Positions 8,472 to 17,218 are shown, counted from the first letter of the stretch. The stretch: 64,000 bases of DNA from S5-327 sp965116015 (GCA_965116015.1 OZ220477.1:1550001-1614000), one strand, 5' to 3'. A program made the numbers and translations. The notes: generated by a model not told the origin, from the sequence alone.

Positions 8472-8930
8472 ATGCTGGAAACGGGCGAGGCCGCGCCGGA
8501 GTTCACGCTTACGAGTCAGGATGGGGAGGAGGTGTCGTTGGGTCAGTTCAGGGGGGGGTGGGTGGCGTTGCATACGTTTCCTGCGGCGTTCACAGGGGGG
8601 TGAACGAGCCAGACGTCGTCCTTCAACCGTGCGTTGAAGTTGTTTGAAGAGAGGGGCGCGCAGCTGATCGGGATGTCGGCTGATTCGCGGCATTCGCTGC
8701 GGGTGTGGTCGAATTCGCTTGGGGGGGTTCGGCATCCGTTGGTGTCGGATTTCTGGCCTCATGGGGCGACGCTGGAGTCGTATGGGCTGCTGAATTCGCA
8801 GTCTGGGATGGCGCAGCGGGCGCTGCTGCTGATTGATCCGGAGGGGGTTGTGCGGCACGCTGAGCTTCATGAGGGGACGCTGCCTGATCCGGCGGCGGCG
8901 CTTTCTGTGCTCGAAGGGCTGCAGGGCTAG
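8472..8930 (+). CDS. Peroxiredoxin with in-frame UGA at the peroxidatic site: candidate selenoprotein
   Basis: AhpC/TSA-type thioredoxin-fold peroxidase of 152 residues if the TGA at 8601-8603 is read as selenocysteine. The frame is unbroken on both sides of the TGA. UGA is codon 44, exactly where the universal motif PxxxTxxC needs its peroxidatic Cys: PAAFTGG-U-TSQTSSF. The reading has no cysteine at all, so Sec would be the only redox centre. Downstream features fit the family: a QLIGMSADS strand and the RALLLIDPEGVVRHAE strand with the conserved Arg. A 7-bp hairpin suited to a bacterial SECIS follows the UGA. The alternative is a pseudogene with a nonsense mutation, but motif placement and an intact downstream frame argue against it. 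No sel genes are in the window. Confidence 0.85.
8621..8639 (+). promoter_or_regulatory. SECIS-like hairpin downstream of the in-frame UGA
   Basis: CTTCAAC (8621-8627) pairs perfectly with GTTGAAG (8633-8639) around the five-base loop CGTGC. The loop begins 24 bases after the UGA and has a G at its second position followed by U. Both the spacing and the early loop G fit what is known of bacterial selenocysteine insertion elements recognised by SelB. It lies inside the coding sequence, as bacterial SECIS elements do. Confidence 0.65.
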
Positions 8931-9007
8931 AGCAGGCCATCAGGCGGGAGGCTGCGAGAGGGCAGGCGGCGCGGCGGGAGCTCTCGCGGCACTCTCCGGC
9001 CGGCGTT

Positions 9008-9850
9008 ATGGGCACGAACGAGGAGGCTCTGCGCAATCGCGCTCCGTTCGCGGAGGGCGACACTGCGATTGTGTACGATCGGCGGAGCCGGCGGTATCGG
9101 GTTACGCTTGCGTCGGGGGCTTTCATTGAGACTCATTTGGGGTTTGCGCGTCACGATGATGTGATCGGGCGGAGGGAGGGTTTCTTTCTGTCGACGAGCA
9201 AGGGGAGCCGGCTGTTTGTGTCGCGGCCGACGTTCGCGGACGCGGCGCGGGAGCTGCCGCGTCAGAGTCAGGTTATCTATCCGAAGGATCTTGCGGCGCT
9301 TCTGATGCGGGCTGATATTTATCCTGGGGCGCGGGTGATTGAGGTTGGGTTGGGGTCTGGGGCGGCGTCGGCGGCGCTGTTGCGGGCGATCGGGCCGGAG
9401 GGGAGCCTTGTTACTTATGAGGCTCGCGGGGGGATTGTGGAGGCGGCGCGCCGGAATGTGGCGGAGCTTGCGCCGGGGGCGAGGAATCATTGGGTTGTTG
9501 TTGCGGACGCGTACGCGGAGGGGTTAGGAGACGCTGAGGTTGATCGGGTGGCGGCGGATGTTCCGGAGCCGTGGCGGTTGCTCGACGCGGCGGCGGCGGC
9601 GCTGCGGCCGGGAGGGGTGTTCGCGGCGTATCTTCCGACTGTGCTGCAGGCGCATGAGCTGGCGATGCGTTTGAGCCGTGACAGTCGGTGGCATATGGCG
9701 GAGACTGTGGAGCTGCTGGAGCGTCCGTGGCATTTTGGGGAGCGGAGCGCGCGTCCTGAGCATCGGATGGTGGGGCATACGGGGTTCATCACGACGGTTC
9801 GGCGCACGGAGCCTCCTCCGATTGCCTCGGAGGAGGGGGCGGAGCGCTAG
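9008..9850 (+). CDS. trmI: tRNA (adenine-N1)-methyltransferase, m1A58 type
   Basis: Methylates N1 of adenine 58 in the T loop of tRNAs using S-adenosylmethionine. A small N-terminal beta domain precedes a Rossmann methyltransferase domain. The SAM motif is VIEVGLGSGAASAALL (residues ~113-128), preceded by the family-typical PRQSQVIYPKDLAALL. Length of 280 aa is typical. ATG start at 9008. It stands between the peroxiredoxin and a repeat array and converges on nuoA. Confidence 0.9.
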   Translation: MGTNEEALRNRAPFAEGDTAIVYDRRSRRYRVTLASGAFIETHLGFARHDDVIGRREGFFLSTSKGSRLFVSRPTFADAARELPRQSQVIYPKDLAALLMRADIYPGARVIEVGLGSGAASAALLRAIGPEGSLVTYEARGGIVEAARRNVAELAPGARNHWVVVADAYAEGLGDAEVDRVAADVPEPWRLLDAAAAALRPGGVFAAYLPTVLQAHELAMRLSRDSRWHMAETVELLERPWHFGERSARPEHRMVGHTGFITTVRRTEPPPIASEEGAER

Positions 9851-9860
9851 GGAGCGCGGA

Positions 9861-10120
9861 GATTCTTGCGCGGGGAGCTACGCTCCTGTGTGATTCAAGG
9901 GTAGGAGATTCCCGCGCGGGGGGAGGAGCGTGGCGGCGGTGGCGCACCCTTAGCAAGCTGAGTAGGAGATTCCCGCGCGGGGGGAGGAGCTACGCCAGCG
10001 AGCGCGGCTGATGCGAGGGAGTAGCCGAGATTCCCCGCGCGGGGGGAGGAGCTACGCTGCCCGCAGCACGCTGCGCCCCGATGACGTAGGCGATTCCCGC
10101 GCGGGAGAGGAGACACGCGA
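9861..10120. repeat. Intergenic tandem array, ~61-bp units with palindromic core
   Basis: Four good copies of GATTCCCGCGCGGGGGGAGG start at about 9907, 9968, 10029 and 10092, with a degenerate one near 9861. Spacing is 61-63 bp. Each core contains the self-complementary CCCGCGCGGG and is often followed by AGCTACG. The array fills the gap between convergent trmI and nuoA, so it may act in transcript 3'-end formation. No protein is encoded. Confidence 0.75.
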
Positions 10121-10128
10121 GGGAGGGG

Positions 10129-10575
10129 TCAGGCGGCGGTCTGCTCGGGGAGCGCGGGCGGCGGGGGGTCGAGGGGTTGTGCGGCGGGGAGGGTTTCGTC
10201 CCATTCCATTCCGCCGCGTTTCCATTCGTAGGCCCATCCGGCGATCATCATTGCTGAGAAGAGGAGGATGGCGGCGAAGGCTGACCATCCGAGGGCTCCG
10301 GCCTGGGCGGCCCAGGGGAAGAGGAAGACGACTTCGACGTCGAAGAGGAGGAAGAGGATGGCGAAGCGGTAGTAGCGGACGTTGAAGCGTTGCCAGCGTC
10401 CGCTTTCCTGTTCCATTCCGCATTCGTAGGGTTGGTACTTCAGGGGGTTTCGGCGGAATGGCCGGACGCGGATGAGGACGCTGAGTCGGGAGATTGCGAG
10501 GACGCTTGCGGGGATGGCGACGGCGACGACCGCGAGCATGAGGATGAGGCCGTATTGCCGGAGGTAGTCTTCCAT
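10129..10575 (-). CDS. nuoA: NADH-quinone oxidoreductase subunit A
   Basis: Small membrane subunit of respiratory complex I, 148 aa. The family signature is clear: YQPYECGMEQESGRW, then FNVRYYRFAILFLLFDVEVV and FLFPWA. Three hydrophobic helices are visible at about residues 8-30, 66-88 and 98-118. The ATG at 10575 is chosen because the protein begins MEDYLRQYGLILML, directly before the first helix. No nuoB or other complex I gene is adjacent, which is unusual because nuoA normally heads the nuo operon. Confidence 0.93.
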   Translation of the reverse strand: MEDYLRQYGLILMLAVVAVAIPASVLAISRLSVLIRVRPFRRNPLKYQPYECGMEQESGRWQRFNVRYYRFAILFLLFDVEVVFLFPWAAQAGALGWSAFAAILLFSAMMIAGWAYEWKRGGMEWDETLPAAQPLDPPPPALPEQTAA

Positions 10576-10720
10576 GTGCGTTGTCTTGGGGGCTTTGTCC
10601 CGGGCGCTAGCGCGTTCTGCGCGGGGAGCGGGGGTTATGGTATGGAGGGCGGGGAGCGCGGTCAAGCGGGGGGCTGGAGCGGATGCGCTTGGGGGTTGTG
10701 GTTTGGTATCCTGCGCGCGG

Positions 10721-10813
10721 GGAGGGATCGCATAGTGGCCTAGTGCGCCCGCCTGCTAAGCGGGTTGGGGGTGATGAGCTCCCTCGCGGGTTCGAATCCC
10801 GCTCCCTCCGCCA
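10721..10813 (+). tRNA. tRNA-Ser(GCU)
   Basis: The acceptor stem GGAGGGA pairs with TCCCTCC. The anticodon stem CCCGC/GCGGG encloses CTGCTAA with anticodon GCT at 10755-10757, reading AGC/AGU. A long variable arm is present, as class II tRNAs require, and the T arm is GCGGGTTCGAATCCCGC. The 3' CCA (10811-10813) is encoded. Confidence 0.97.
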
Positions 10814-10972
10814 CTTGGGCGCTCCCGGCAGGCGAGCGCGCTGGTTCTGTGTTTCGCGCGGGAGCTCCGCGCGGTTATCGGGGGGAGGCGAGCAGGGTTG
10901 TTGTCGGCGTCCGGGGGGGGGGCTGGGAGAGGATGGAGGCGGCGGAGTTGTGTAGGCAGGGGCGGAGTTGTT

Positions 10973-12268
10973 ATGGCTAGCTATTACATCTGGACGGTGG
11001 GATGCCAGATGAACAAGGCGGACTCGGAGCGCATGGGAGCCGGGCTGGATCAGCTTGGGCTGGAGGAGGCGGGGAATCCGAGGGACGCCGACGTTATTGT
11101 TCTGAACAGTTGCGTTGTTCGCCAGCAGGCGGAGGAGCGGGTTGTGGGGATGCTCACGTCGCTGAAGCCGTGGAAGCAGCGGAATCCTGAGAAGACGCTT
11201 GCGCTGATGGGGTGCATGGTGGGGCCGAAGGCGGACGCTCTGCGGGAGCGGTATCCGTATGTTGATGTGTTTATGCGTCCGCAGCAGTTCGAGCCGCTCA
11301 TTGAGGTTGTGGGGGAGAAGGTGGGGGTTGATCCGGACGGGTGCGCGGGGCCGTTCGTTCCGGGGCATCCGTCGGTTACGACGCATGTGCCGATTATCCA
11401 CGGGTGCGACAAGTTCTGCACGTTCTGCATTATTCCGTACCGACGGGGGCGCGAGACGTCGCGCGCTATCGGGGAGGTGGTGGAGGAGTGCCGGATGCTG
11501 ACTGCGCGGGGGGTTCGGGAGGCGACGCTTCTTGGTCAGAATGTTGATTCGTATGGTCATGATCTTCCGGGGTCGCCGGATCTGGCGGATTTGCTGGAGG
11601 CTGTGCACGAGGGTGCGCCGGAGCTGGCGCGCATCCGGTTTCTCACGTCGCATCCGAACGATATGAGCGAGCGGATTATCGAGGCGATCGCGAGGCTGCC
11701 GCGGGTGATGGAGAGCGTTAATCTGCCGTTCCAGGCGGGGAACGACGATGTGCTGGCGGCGATGCGGCGGGGTTACACGAATGCTGAGTATCGCGATCTT
11801 GTGGCGCGCATTCGGGGGACGATTCCGGGGGTGGCGATGGCGACCGACTTGATTGTGGGTTTTCCGGGGGAGACGGAGCGTCAGTTCGAGGATACGCTTG
11901 CGATGGTGGAGGATCTGCGGTTCGACAAGGTTCACTCGGCGATGTATTCGGCGCGTCCGAACACGTTTGCTGAGCGCAAGCTGGCGGATGATGTTCCGCA
12001 GGAGGAGAAGCGGCGGCGTTTGCGGGCTGTCGACGCGTCTCAGGAGTCGATTCTGGGGGAGATTAACGCTGGGTATTCCGGAACGGCGCGGGAGGTTCTG
12101 GTTGACGGGCGGAACAAGGGTCGGTGGCAGGGTCGGACGCGGACTGACAAGCTGGTGTTTTTCGATGATCCGAGCGATGGGGCCGAGGTAGCGCTGGGGG
12201 ACGTGTTGTCTGTCCGCGTAACGCGGACGACGCCGTGGTCGTTGCAGGGGCTGGCGGTTCGGGAGTAG
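10973..12268 (+). CDS. miaB: tRNA-2-methylthio-N6-dimethylallyladenosine synthase
   Basis: Radical SAM methylthiotransferase that adds the 2-methylthio group to i6A37 of tRNAs reading U-starting codons. The N-terminal UPF0004 domain supplies cluster cysteines (Cys11 in TVGCQMNKADSER and Cys in LNSCVVRQQAEERV). The radical SAM CxxxCxxC is in HGCDKFCTFCIIPYRRGRE. A TRAM-like RNA-binding domain follows from about residue 370. The ATG at 10973 fits the usual 431-residue length; longer in-frame starts add low-complexity sequence. Confidence 0.93.
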   Translation: MASYYIWTVGCQMNKADSERMGAGLDQLGLEEAGNPRDADVIVLNSCVVRQQAEERVVGMLTSLKPWKQRNPEKTLALMGCMVGPKADALRERYPYVDVFMRPQQFEPLIEVVGEKVGVDPDGCAGPFVPGHPSVTTHVPIIHGCDKFCTFCIIPYRRGRETSRAIGEVVEECRMLTARGVREATLLGQNVDSYGHDLPGSPDLADLLEAVHEGAPELARIRFLTSHPNDMSERIIEAIARLPRVMESVNLPFQAGNDDVLAAMRRGYTNAEYRDLVARIRGTIPGVAMATDLIVGFPGETERQFEDTLAMVEDLRFDKVHSAMYSARPNTFAERKLADDVPQEEKRRRLRAVDASQESILGEINAGYSGTAREVLVDGRNKGRWQGRTRTDKLVFFDDPSDGAEVALGDVLSVRVTRTTPWSLQGLAVRE

Positions 12269-12372
12269 GAGCGCGTGGGGAGCGTGGGCGGTGGGTGTCG
12301 AGACGGTAGGCGGGGGCTTGGTTGGGGATCGGGATGCGGTTTCGTTGACGCTATGGAGGGAGGGTTAGGGGA

Positions 12373-12966
12373 ATGAAGGGGTCGCTGAGCGTGCTCGCTC
12401 TTATCCTCACTTGGGGCGGGGCGGGAGTTGTTACTTGGGGCGGGGCAGGGGTTACTTGGGTGACGCGGGATGATCTGTTTCTTTACGGGATTGGGGCGTT
12501 CGGCGTCGGGATTGTGCTGAGCGTGGTGGTTGGGTTTTGGGAGAAGGATTTCAAGGCTATTTTGAGGGCGTTGTTGCCTGCGATTTTTGCGGTTTACAAC
12601 ATTGCGACGTATACTGGATTTGTTAGTTTTGCAGACGGCGAGCTCACGTTTGGTGATACGTGCAGAGTGAGCACGAATGAGAGTATGGAGGGAGCAACGC
12701 GCTTTGACAAGAGTTGTTCTGATCTGACGCAAGCGGACATTTATTGGACGGCGGGAGTTGGCTACGGCAGCCGCTATTATTACAGGGGGACGGGGAGTCC
12801 GCCGATCACGTTTAATGGGTGCAGGATTGGGTTGAGTCGGGAGTCTATAGGGGATCCGGAGGGGACGACGTATTTTGCGAAGCCGTGCGAGGAGCTGACG
12901 GATGCGGATAGGGACAAGGCGGGGGTGCAGCCGGGGCGGACGTACTATTATTGGGATTGGGATTGA
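12373..12966 (+). CDS. Predicted membrane protein with two Cys-pair repeats, function unknown
   Basis: Unrecognised 197-residue protein. The N-terminus is hydrophobic with a doubled TWGGAGV motif (residues 13-27), followed by two likely transmembrane helices (about 35-55 and 64-84). The C-terminal half is a tandem duplication: C97...C115...YYY(135-137) and C150...C172...YYY(191-193). Both copies share a CR...ES.....T.F.K.C..LT.AD...AGV..G..YYY pattern. The cysteine pairs suggest disulfides outside the cytoplasm. Base use is more balanced than in neighbouring core genes, and its 3' end overlaps the convergent helicase gene by 19 bp. Confidence 0.7.
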   Translation: MKGSLSVLALILTWGGAGVVTWGGAGVTWVTRDDLFLYGIGAFGVGIVLSVVVGFWEKDFKAILRALLPAIFAVYNIATYTGFVSFADGELTFGDTCRVSTNESMEGATRFDKSCSDLTQADIYWTAGVGYGSRYYYRGTGSPPITFNGCRIGLSRESIGDPEGTTYFAKPCEELTDADRDKAGVQPGRTYYYWDWD

Positions 12967-15900
12967 GGGGGGCGGGCTCTGATCCAGCCCTGCAGGCGCA
13001 GGTCGTAGCTGACAGTTACGAGCCGGCGTTGGTCTAGCTCTTGCAGCTTGCGGTTGAGGATAGCGTCGGCGTTGTCTATTTGCGCCTGGCGCATACGCTG
13101 AATCCTCGGTTCTGTCGCCGTTCTCAGTTGTTCTTGGAGTCTCTGGCTGTGCACATCATGGGTGCGCTGGAGAGATGCTCTCTGCATATCGATTATTCTA
13201 TCGTTTCGCTCGCGTACAGCGTTTCCCGCAGTATTTCGCTTGTCGAACATAACGTCGTCTGCGGATCTTTGGTAATTCCTCATTGCTTGGAGGGCATCCA
13301 TAGGGAATTTCCCTTCCCATTCTTTGATCTGCTGAATATCGCTCAGTAGGGAATCTGATAGGCCGTCAATCGGTTTGTGTGTCTGTCTGTCAAGCACTAG
13401 CGTTACTAATTCTGAACGTGTTTCAGCTGAGTGTATATCCATTTTGTAGATGAAAAATGGGTATTGGCCTGGCGGCCAATGAGCGGTTTCAATAGTGGCT
13501 AGTCCCATATTATGCAAGCCTTGTTTTTCTTCTGAAATCCGTTGCATCGCGAAACGAATTAAGGGATGGTCGAAGTTCAGCAGGTGCACGAGGCCTCGCT
13601 CGTCGCGTATTGAGCCTTCGAAGGTCACAGGCAACCCGTTATCCAAACCGGACAGCAGTTTCACTCGAAGATCGTTAGGATATTTGTTGGTTTCTAGGAA
13701 CCTGTTGATGTCTTCCCTGAACACTGGATGCGAATGAAGGAAGAACTTCCCTGAGCCTTTGTCCACGAGCTTGACGTTGTAGTTCTCCAGGCCTGATTCA
13801 AAGATAGCACGGAGCTCTTCTGCGCCAAGATATTTACCTTGTGCAATCCCGGAATTTTGCTCGCTTCCGAGAAGAATATCCTGGCCCATCAGCTGTTGTT
13901 CTAATTGATCCAGCTCCTTCCTGTGTTGTTCTCTCTCTGCTAATGTCCGCTCCAATTGGCTAGCCAGCTCTTGCTCTTGGGCTGGAGAGAGCGTGTTTTG
14001 AAAGATGTCTCGGTAGAGTTTTTCGATTATATCTCCCAGTATCGGCTCCAGTTCGCCTATGGAGCGTTCGAAGACGCCTACTCGCTCGTAGAGACGCTGT
14101 AAGATTCGCTCTTCGATGGTGTCGGCGATGACGAAGGAGTATACTTTGATTTTCTTCTCTCGTTGGCCATACCTATCGATGCGGCCGATCCGCTGTTCCA
14201 CTTTCATAGGGTTCCAGGGCAAGTCGTAGTTGAAAAGGACGTTGGTGAACTGGAAGTCTAACCCCTCAGCTCCCACTTCGGACATAAGCATAACGGCGAA
14301 TCCGGAAGAGTTCTGGAACTCTCGGATGAGGCCTGGGCGATCGTCCATTGCCTTACTGCCGTCCAAGCGGTGTATGCCTCCGGCAATCCAGGAGGTTTCC
14401 CTTTGCAGTCGTTGTTCGAGGTAGCGGAGGGTGGCCAAGTATGATGAAAATACGAGGACTTTGGTGGATGGATTCTCGTCGTAGAGGATTTTGAGGCTAT
14501 GAAGGAACTTCTCTAGTTTCGAATCATCGGAGCCTATCTTGTTGGCGAGGTTGTTGATGCGCATTCGCAAGCTGCGCGGGGTATCTAATGGTCGCGCGGT
14601 TTCGAAGGGGGTTTCATCGATGTCGCTTTCATCGCCTTCGTAGTTGTCTTCCTCCTCCTTGAAGTTGCCCTGCACCAGGACGTCAACTGCCGCTCTGAGG
14701 CAGCTCGCGATCTGGCGTTCTCGGGTAACGAGGACAAACCCGGGAGGCGATTTGCCATCGCTGCGGTAAGAGGCTCGCGCGTAGTCAAGGAGCGTGCTGT
14801 ACAAATTAATTTCAGTCTTGGTCATCGGCACGCGCAGTATGCTCGCCTCGCGCATCACGCCACCCTGCACTTCGCGCTTCCGTGTCCGGTTGATGTGGTT
14901 GCTCAGCGGGCTGAGGGCGGATAGTTTACGTCGTATGCTCACGGTGTCGTTCGGGTTGAGGAGCTGACTTGAGTCCAATCGGCGTTGTATGTCATCGTAC
15001 AGTGGATTCCGGGCTATTTCTCTGCCTAGCGAAGAACGTGGAAGCTGATTTAGCTGCTGAAGCGCCTCCGCTTGCGCAGTTTTTTGGCCTCTAAGCGACC
15101 CCATGCATGCATTGAGCACTGTTGCCGGTTCGAGCATATTCTCAAGCGTTTGGCGGTCAGGGAAGGAGCCGCCGTCGAGGATGTGCAGTAAATGGTATAA
15201 ATCGGCTTGATTTATATTGATTGGAGTGGCGCTCAGCATGAGCATACAGTCTGTCACTTGGGAAAGAGCGAGGCCTGTTTTATGGATCTCCGACGATGAA
15301 TTGCGCATATGATGCGCCTCGTCGACGATGATCATATCGAAAGTGACACCGACTTCTTCCATTCGTGTTCTAACGTTCTGGTCGCGAATAGTCTCCATTG
15401 CTATCACGCCTGATACGCCGACTGCATCCCCGTACTCGCTGTATTTCTCCAGGAAATCCACAAAGGCAGGTTTCTTCAAGTCCTCTAGCGACACGTTGAA
15501 CCGCTCTCGGAATTCGCTGCGCCATTTGTTTCTCAGTCGCGAAGGGCATACGACCAGGACTCGTTTCATCTCTTGGCGCGCTTTCATTTCGAGGAATATT
15601 ATGCCTGCTTCGATGGTTTTGCCCAGGCCGACCTCGTCTGCGATGAGAAGCCGGTGCGTGTTGCTTTCAAGAAATTTCTTCGCTGGAGCGAACTGATACG
15701 GCTCCACTTCTGTCTTCGACGCGAGGTAGGAGTAGAATATATCTGTGAAACCTCCGCCCATTTTCAGGATCCCCAGATTACGCAAAAGGGCGGCTCTGTT
15801 TATCCACTTCGGTGGATATGTCGGAATCGGCTCCAAAGCTTCTTCGGGATACCAGCTTTCTCCGCTCTGCGGAAAGGCGACGCGATACTCAACTGCATCG

Positions 15901-15989
15901 CGGATCAGTCTGTGGGCCTGAACAGTGCCGACTTCGTCTGGCCTTCCAACCCGATGCACTCGCGATCCAGCCGGGTAGGGAGTTCGCAT
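12948..15989 (-). CDS. Large SNF2/RapA-like DEAH helicase
   Basis: A 1013-residue SF2 ATPase. A small SH3-like N-terminal domain (GSRVHRVGRPDEVGTVQ) precedes the helicase core. Motif I is ADEVGLGKTIEAG (about 117-129), motif II is VDEAHHM, motif III is LSATPINI, and motif VI is QRIGRIDRYGQR. A coiled, charged region follows (about 670-720), then an unrecognised C-terminal part. SNF2 proteins of this type translocate on DNA or displace polymerase; several act in anti-phage systems such as DISARM. Here it stands alone with no methylase or nuclease partner. Its sequence lacks the strong G/C strand bias of core genes, a sign of transfer. Confidence 0.85.
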   Translation of the reverse strand: MRTPYPAGSRVHRVGRPDEVGTVQAHRLIRDAVEYRVAFPQSGESWYPEEALEPIPTYPPKWINRAALLRNLGILKMGGGFTDIFYSYLASKTEVEPYQFAPAKKFLESNTHRLLIADEVGLGKTIEAGIIFLEMKARQEMKRVLVVCPSRLRNKWRSEFRERFNVSLEDLKKPAFVDFLEKYSEYGDAVGVSGVIAMETIRDQNVRTRMEEVGVTFDMIIVDEAHHMRNSSSEIHKTGLALSQVTDCMLMLSATPININQADLYHLLHILDGGSFPDRQTLENMLEPATVLNACMGSLRGQKTAQAEALQQLNQLPRSSLGREIARNPLYDDIQRRLDSSQLLNPNDTVSIRRKLSALSPLSNHINRTRKREVQGGVMREASILRVPMTKTEINLYSTLLDYARASYRSDGKSPPGFVLVTRERQIASCLRAAVDVLVQGNFKEEEDNYEGDESDIDETPFETARPLDTPRSLRMRINNLANKIGSDDSKLEKFLHSLKILYDENPSTKVLVFSSYLATLRYLEQRLQRETSWIAGGIHRLDGSKAMDDRPGLIREFQNSSGFAVMLMSEVGAEGLDFQFTNVLFNYDLPWNPMKVEQRIGRIDRYGQREKKIKVYSFVIADTIEERILQRLYERVGVFERSIGELEPILGDIIEKLYRDIFQNTLSPAQEQELASQLERTLAEREQHRKELDQLEQQLMGQDILLGSEQNSGIAQGKYLGAEELRAIFESGLENYNVKLVDKGSGKFFLHSHPVFREDINRFLETNKYPNDLRVKLLSGLDNGLPVTFEGSIRDERGLVHLLNFDHPLIRFAMQRISEEKQGLHNMGLATIETAHWPPGQYPFFIYKMDIHSAETRSELVTLVLDRQTHKPIDGLSDSLLSDIQQIKEWEGKFPMDALQAMRNYQRSADDVMFDKRNTAGNAVRERNDRIIDMQRASLQRTHDVHSQRLQEQLRTATEPRIQRMRQAQIDNADAILNRKLQELDQRRLVTVSYDLRLQGWIRARPPQSQSQ

Positions 15990-16200
15990 GTTGCGCCCTC
16001 CAGTACAGGATGGACCGGGTATACCACAGGCTCGTCAGCTGGAGCAATTCACTTTTTCCGTCCACCATCATTCGGAGGGTTCTGTGAAGGTTTTCACGAT
16101 TCGGGGGTTGCGGCGGCTTACAATTGGCTTGCGCGCTTTGCGGCCTGTGAGAGCTTCGTGGGCTGCGAGGGTCGCTAGTTCTTTGGGTGGAGGCGTTGCG

Positions 16201-17055
16201 ATGCTGCATCGGTGGCCGGGGACTGTGCAACTTATCCATATGGCGCTGGCGGAGGATGAAGCGGCGTACGATCCTACGTCGTCGCTGCTGCCGGACGATC
16301 TGATGTCGGAGGGGCTGATGATGGCGAAGGCTGACGGGACGCTTGCCGGGGTTGATGTGGCGCTGGAGGTGTTCCGTCAGGTGGATGCGGATCTGGAGAC
16401 GGAGCGGTTTGTGGAGGATGGTTCGGCTGTGGAGGGGGGGGTGTATGTGGCGAGGGTGCAGGGGCGGATGAGCAGTGTTCTAAGGGCGGAGCGGACGGCG
16501 TTGAATTTCGTGCAGCGGATGAGCGGGATCGCGACGGCGACGAGGGAGTTTGTTCGGAGGGTTGAGGGGCTTCCGGCGCAGGTTATCGATACGCGGAAGA
16601 CTGTTCCGGGGTGGCGTTTGCTGGATAAGTATGCTGTGCGGATGGGGGGGGGGCACAATCATCGTATGAGCACGGGGGACGGGATTCTGATTAAGGACAA
16701 TCATATTGCGGCTATGGCGACGCGGGGGGAGAGTATGACTGAGCTGATTCAACGCGCGAAGCGGGAGGCTGCGCATACGATTCGGGTTGAGGTTGAGTGC
16801 GATACGCTGGAGCAGGCGCGGGAGGCTGTTGATGCGGGGGCGGACATTATTCTTTTCGACAATATGACGCCGGAGGAGATGAGGGAGGGGGTTGAGCTGT
16901 GCCGGGGACGGGCTCTTACTGAGGCGTCGGGGGGGATTACTCTGGATACGGTGCGGGAGGCGGCGGAGGCGGGGGTTGATTTGCTCTCGACGGGTTCGAT
17001 TACGCATTCGGTGAAGGCTCTGGACATCAGTTTGGAGGTTCATCCGAACGCGTGA
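16201..17055 (+). CDS. nadC: Nicotinate-nucleotide pyrophosphorylase (carboxylating)
   Basis: Quinolinate phosphoribosyltransferase, converting quinolinate and PRPP to nicotinate mononucleotide and CO2 in NAD synthesis. Recognisable blocks are RTALNFVQRMSGIAT, IDTRKTVPGWRLLDKYAV, and GGGHNHRMSTGDGILIKDNH, which line the PRPP/quinolinate site. The ATG at 16201 follows a GGTGGAGG ribosome site and gives 284 residues, normal for the family. nadE lies 39 kb away in the same window; nadA and nadB are absent. A 16-base G run follows the stop. Confidence 0.94.
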   Translation: MLHRWPGTVQLIHMALAEDEAAYDPTSSLLPDDLMSEGLMMAKADGTLAGVDVALEVFRQVDADLETERFVEDGSAVEGGVYVARVQGRMSSVLRAERTALNFVQRMSGIATATREFVRRVEGLPAQVIDTRKTVPGWRLLDKYAVRMGGGHNHRMSTGDGILIKDNHIAAMATRGESMTELIQRAKREAAHTIRVEVECDTLEQAREAVDAGADIILFDNMTPEEMREGVELCRGRALTEASGGITLDTVREAAEAGVDLLSTGSITHSVKALDISLEVHPNA

Positions 17056-17218
17056 GTTCGGGGGGGGGGGGGGGGCGTTTGAGCGTTGCCAGGGCGCATA
17101 GGGGCGGCGGCTTCGAGCGCGGCGTTGAAGTTATGGGTAGGGCGTATCGGGGCGTTGCGAGGGGCGATGTCTTGGGTTTGGGGGAGGTGGGGGCGCCGGC
17201 GGGGATGCGCGGAGTTGG

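Noticed and set aside
8472..8603. Truncated 43-residue peroxiredoxin ending at the TGA
   Set aside because: The downstream frame continues the fold in phase for 109 codons, so a stand-alone truncation is a poor explanation.
10721..10813. Possible selenocysteine tRNA near the UGA gene
   Set aside because: The anticodon is GCT, not TCA, and the acceptor stem is 7 bp; it is an ordinary tRNA-Ser.
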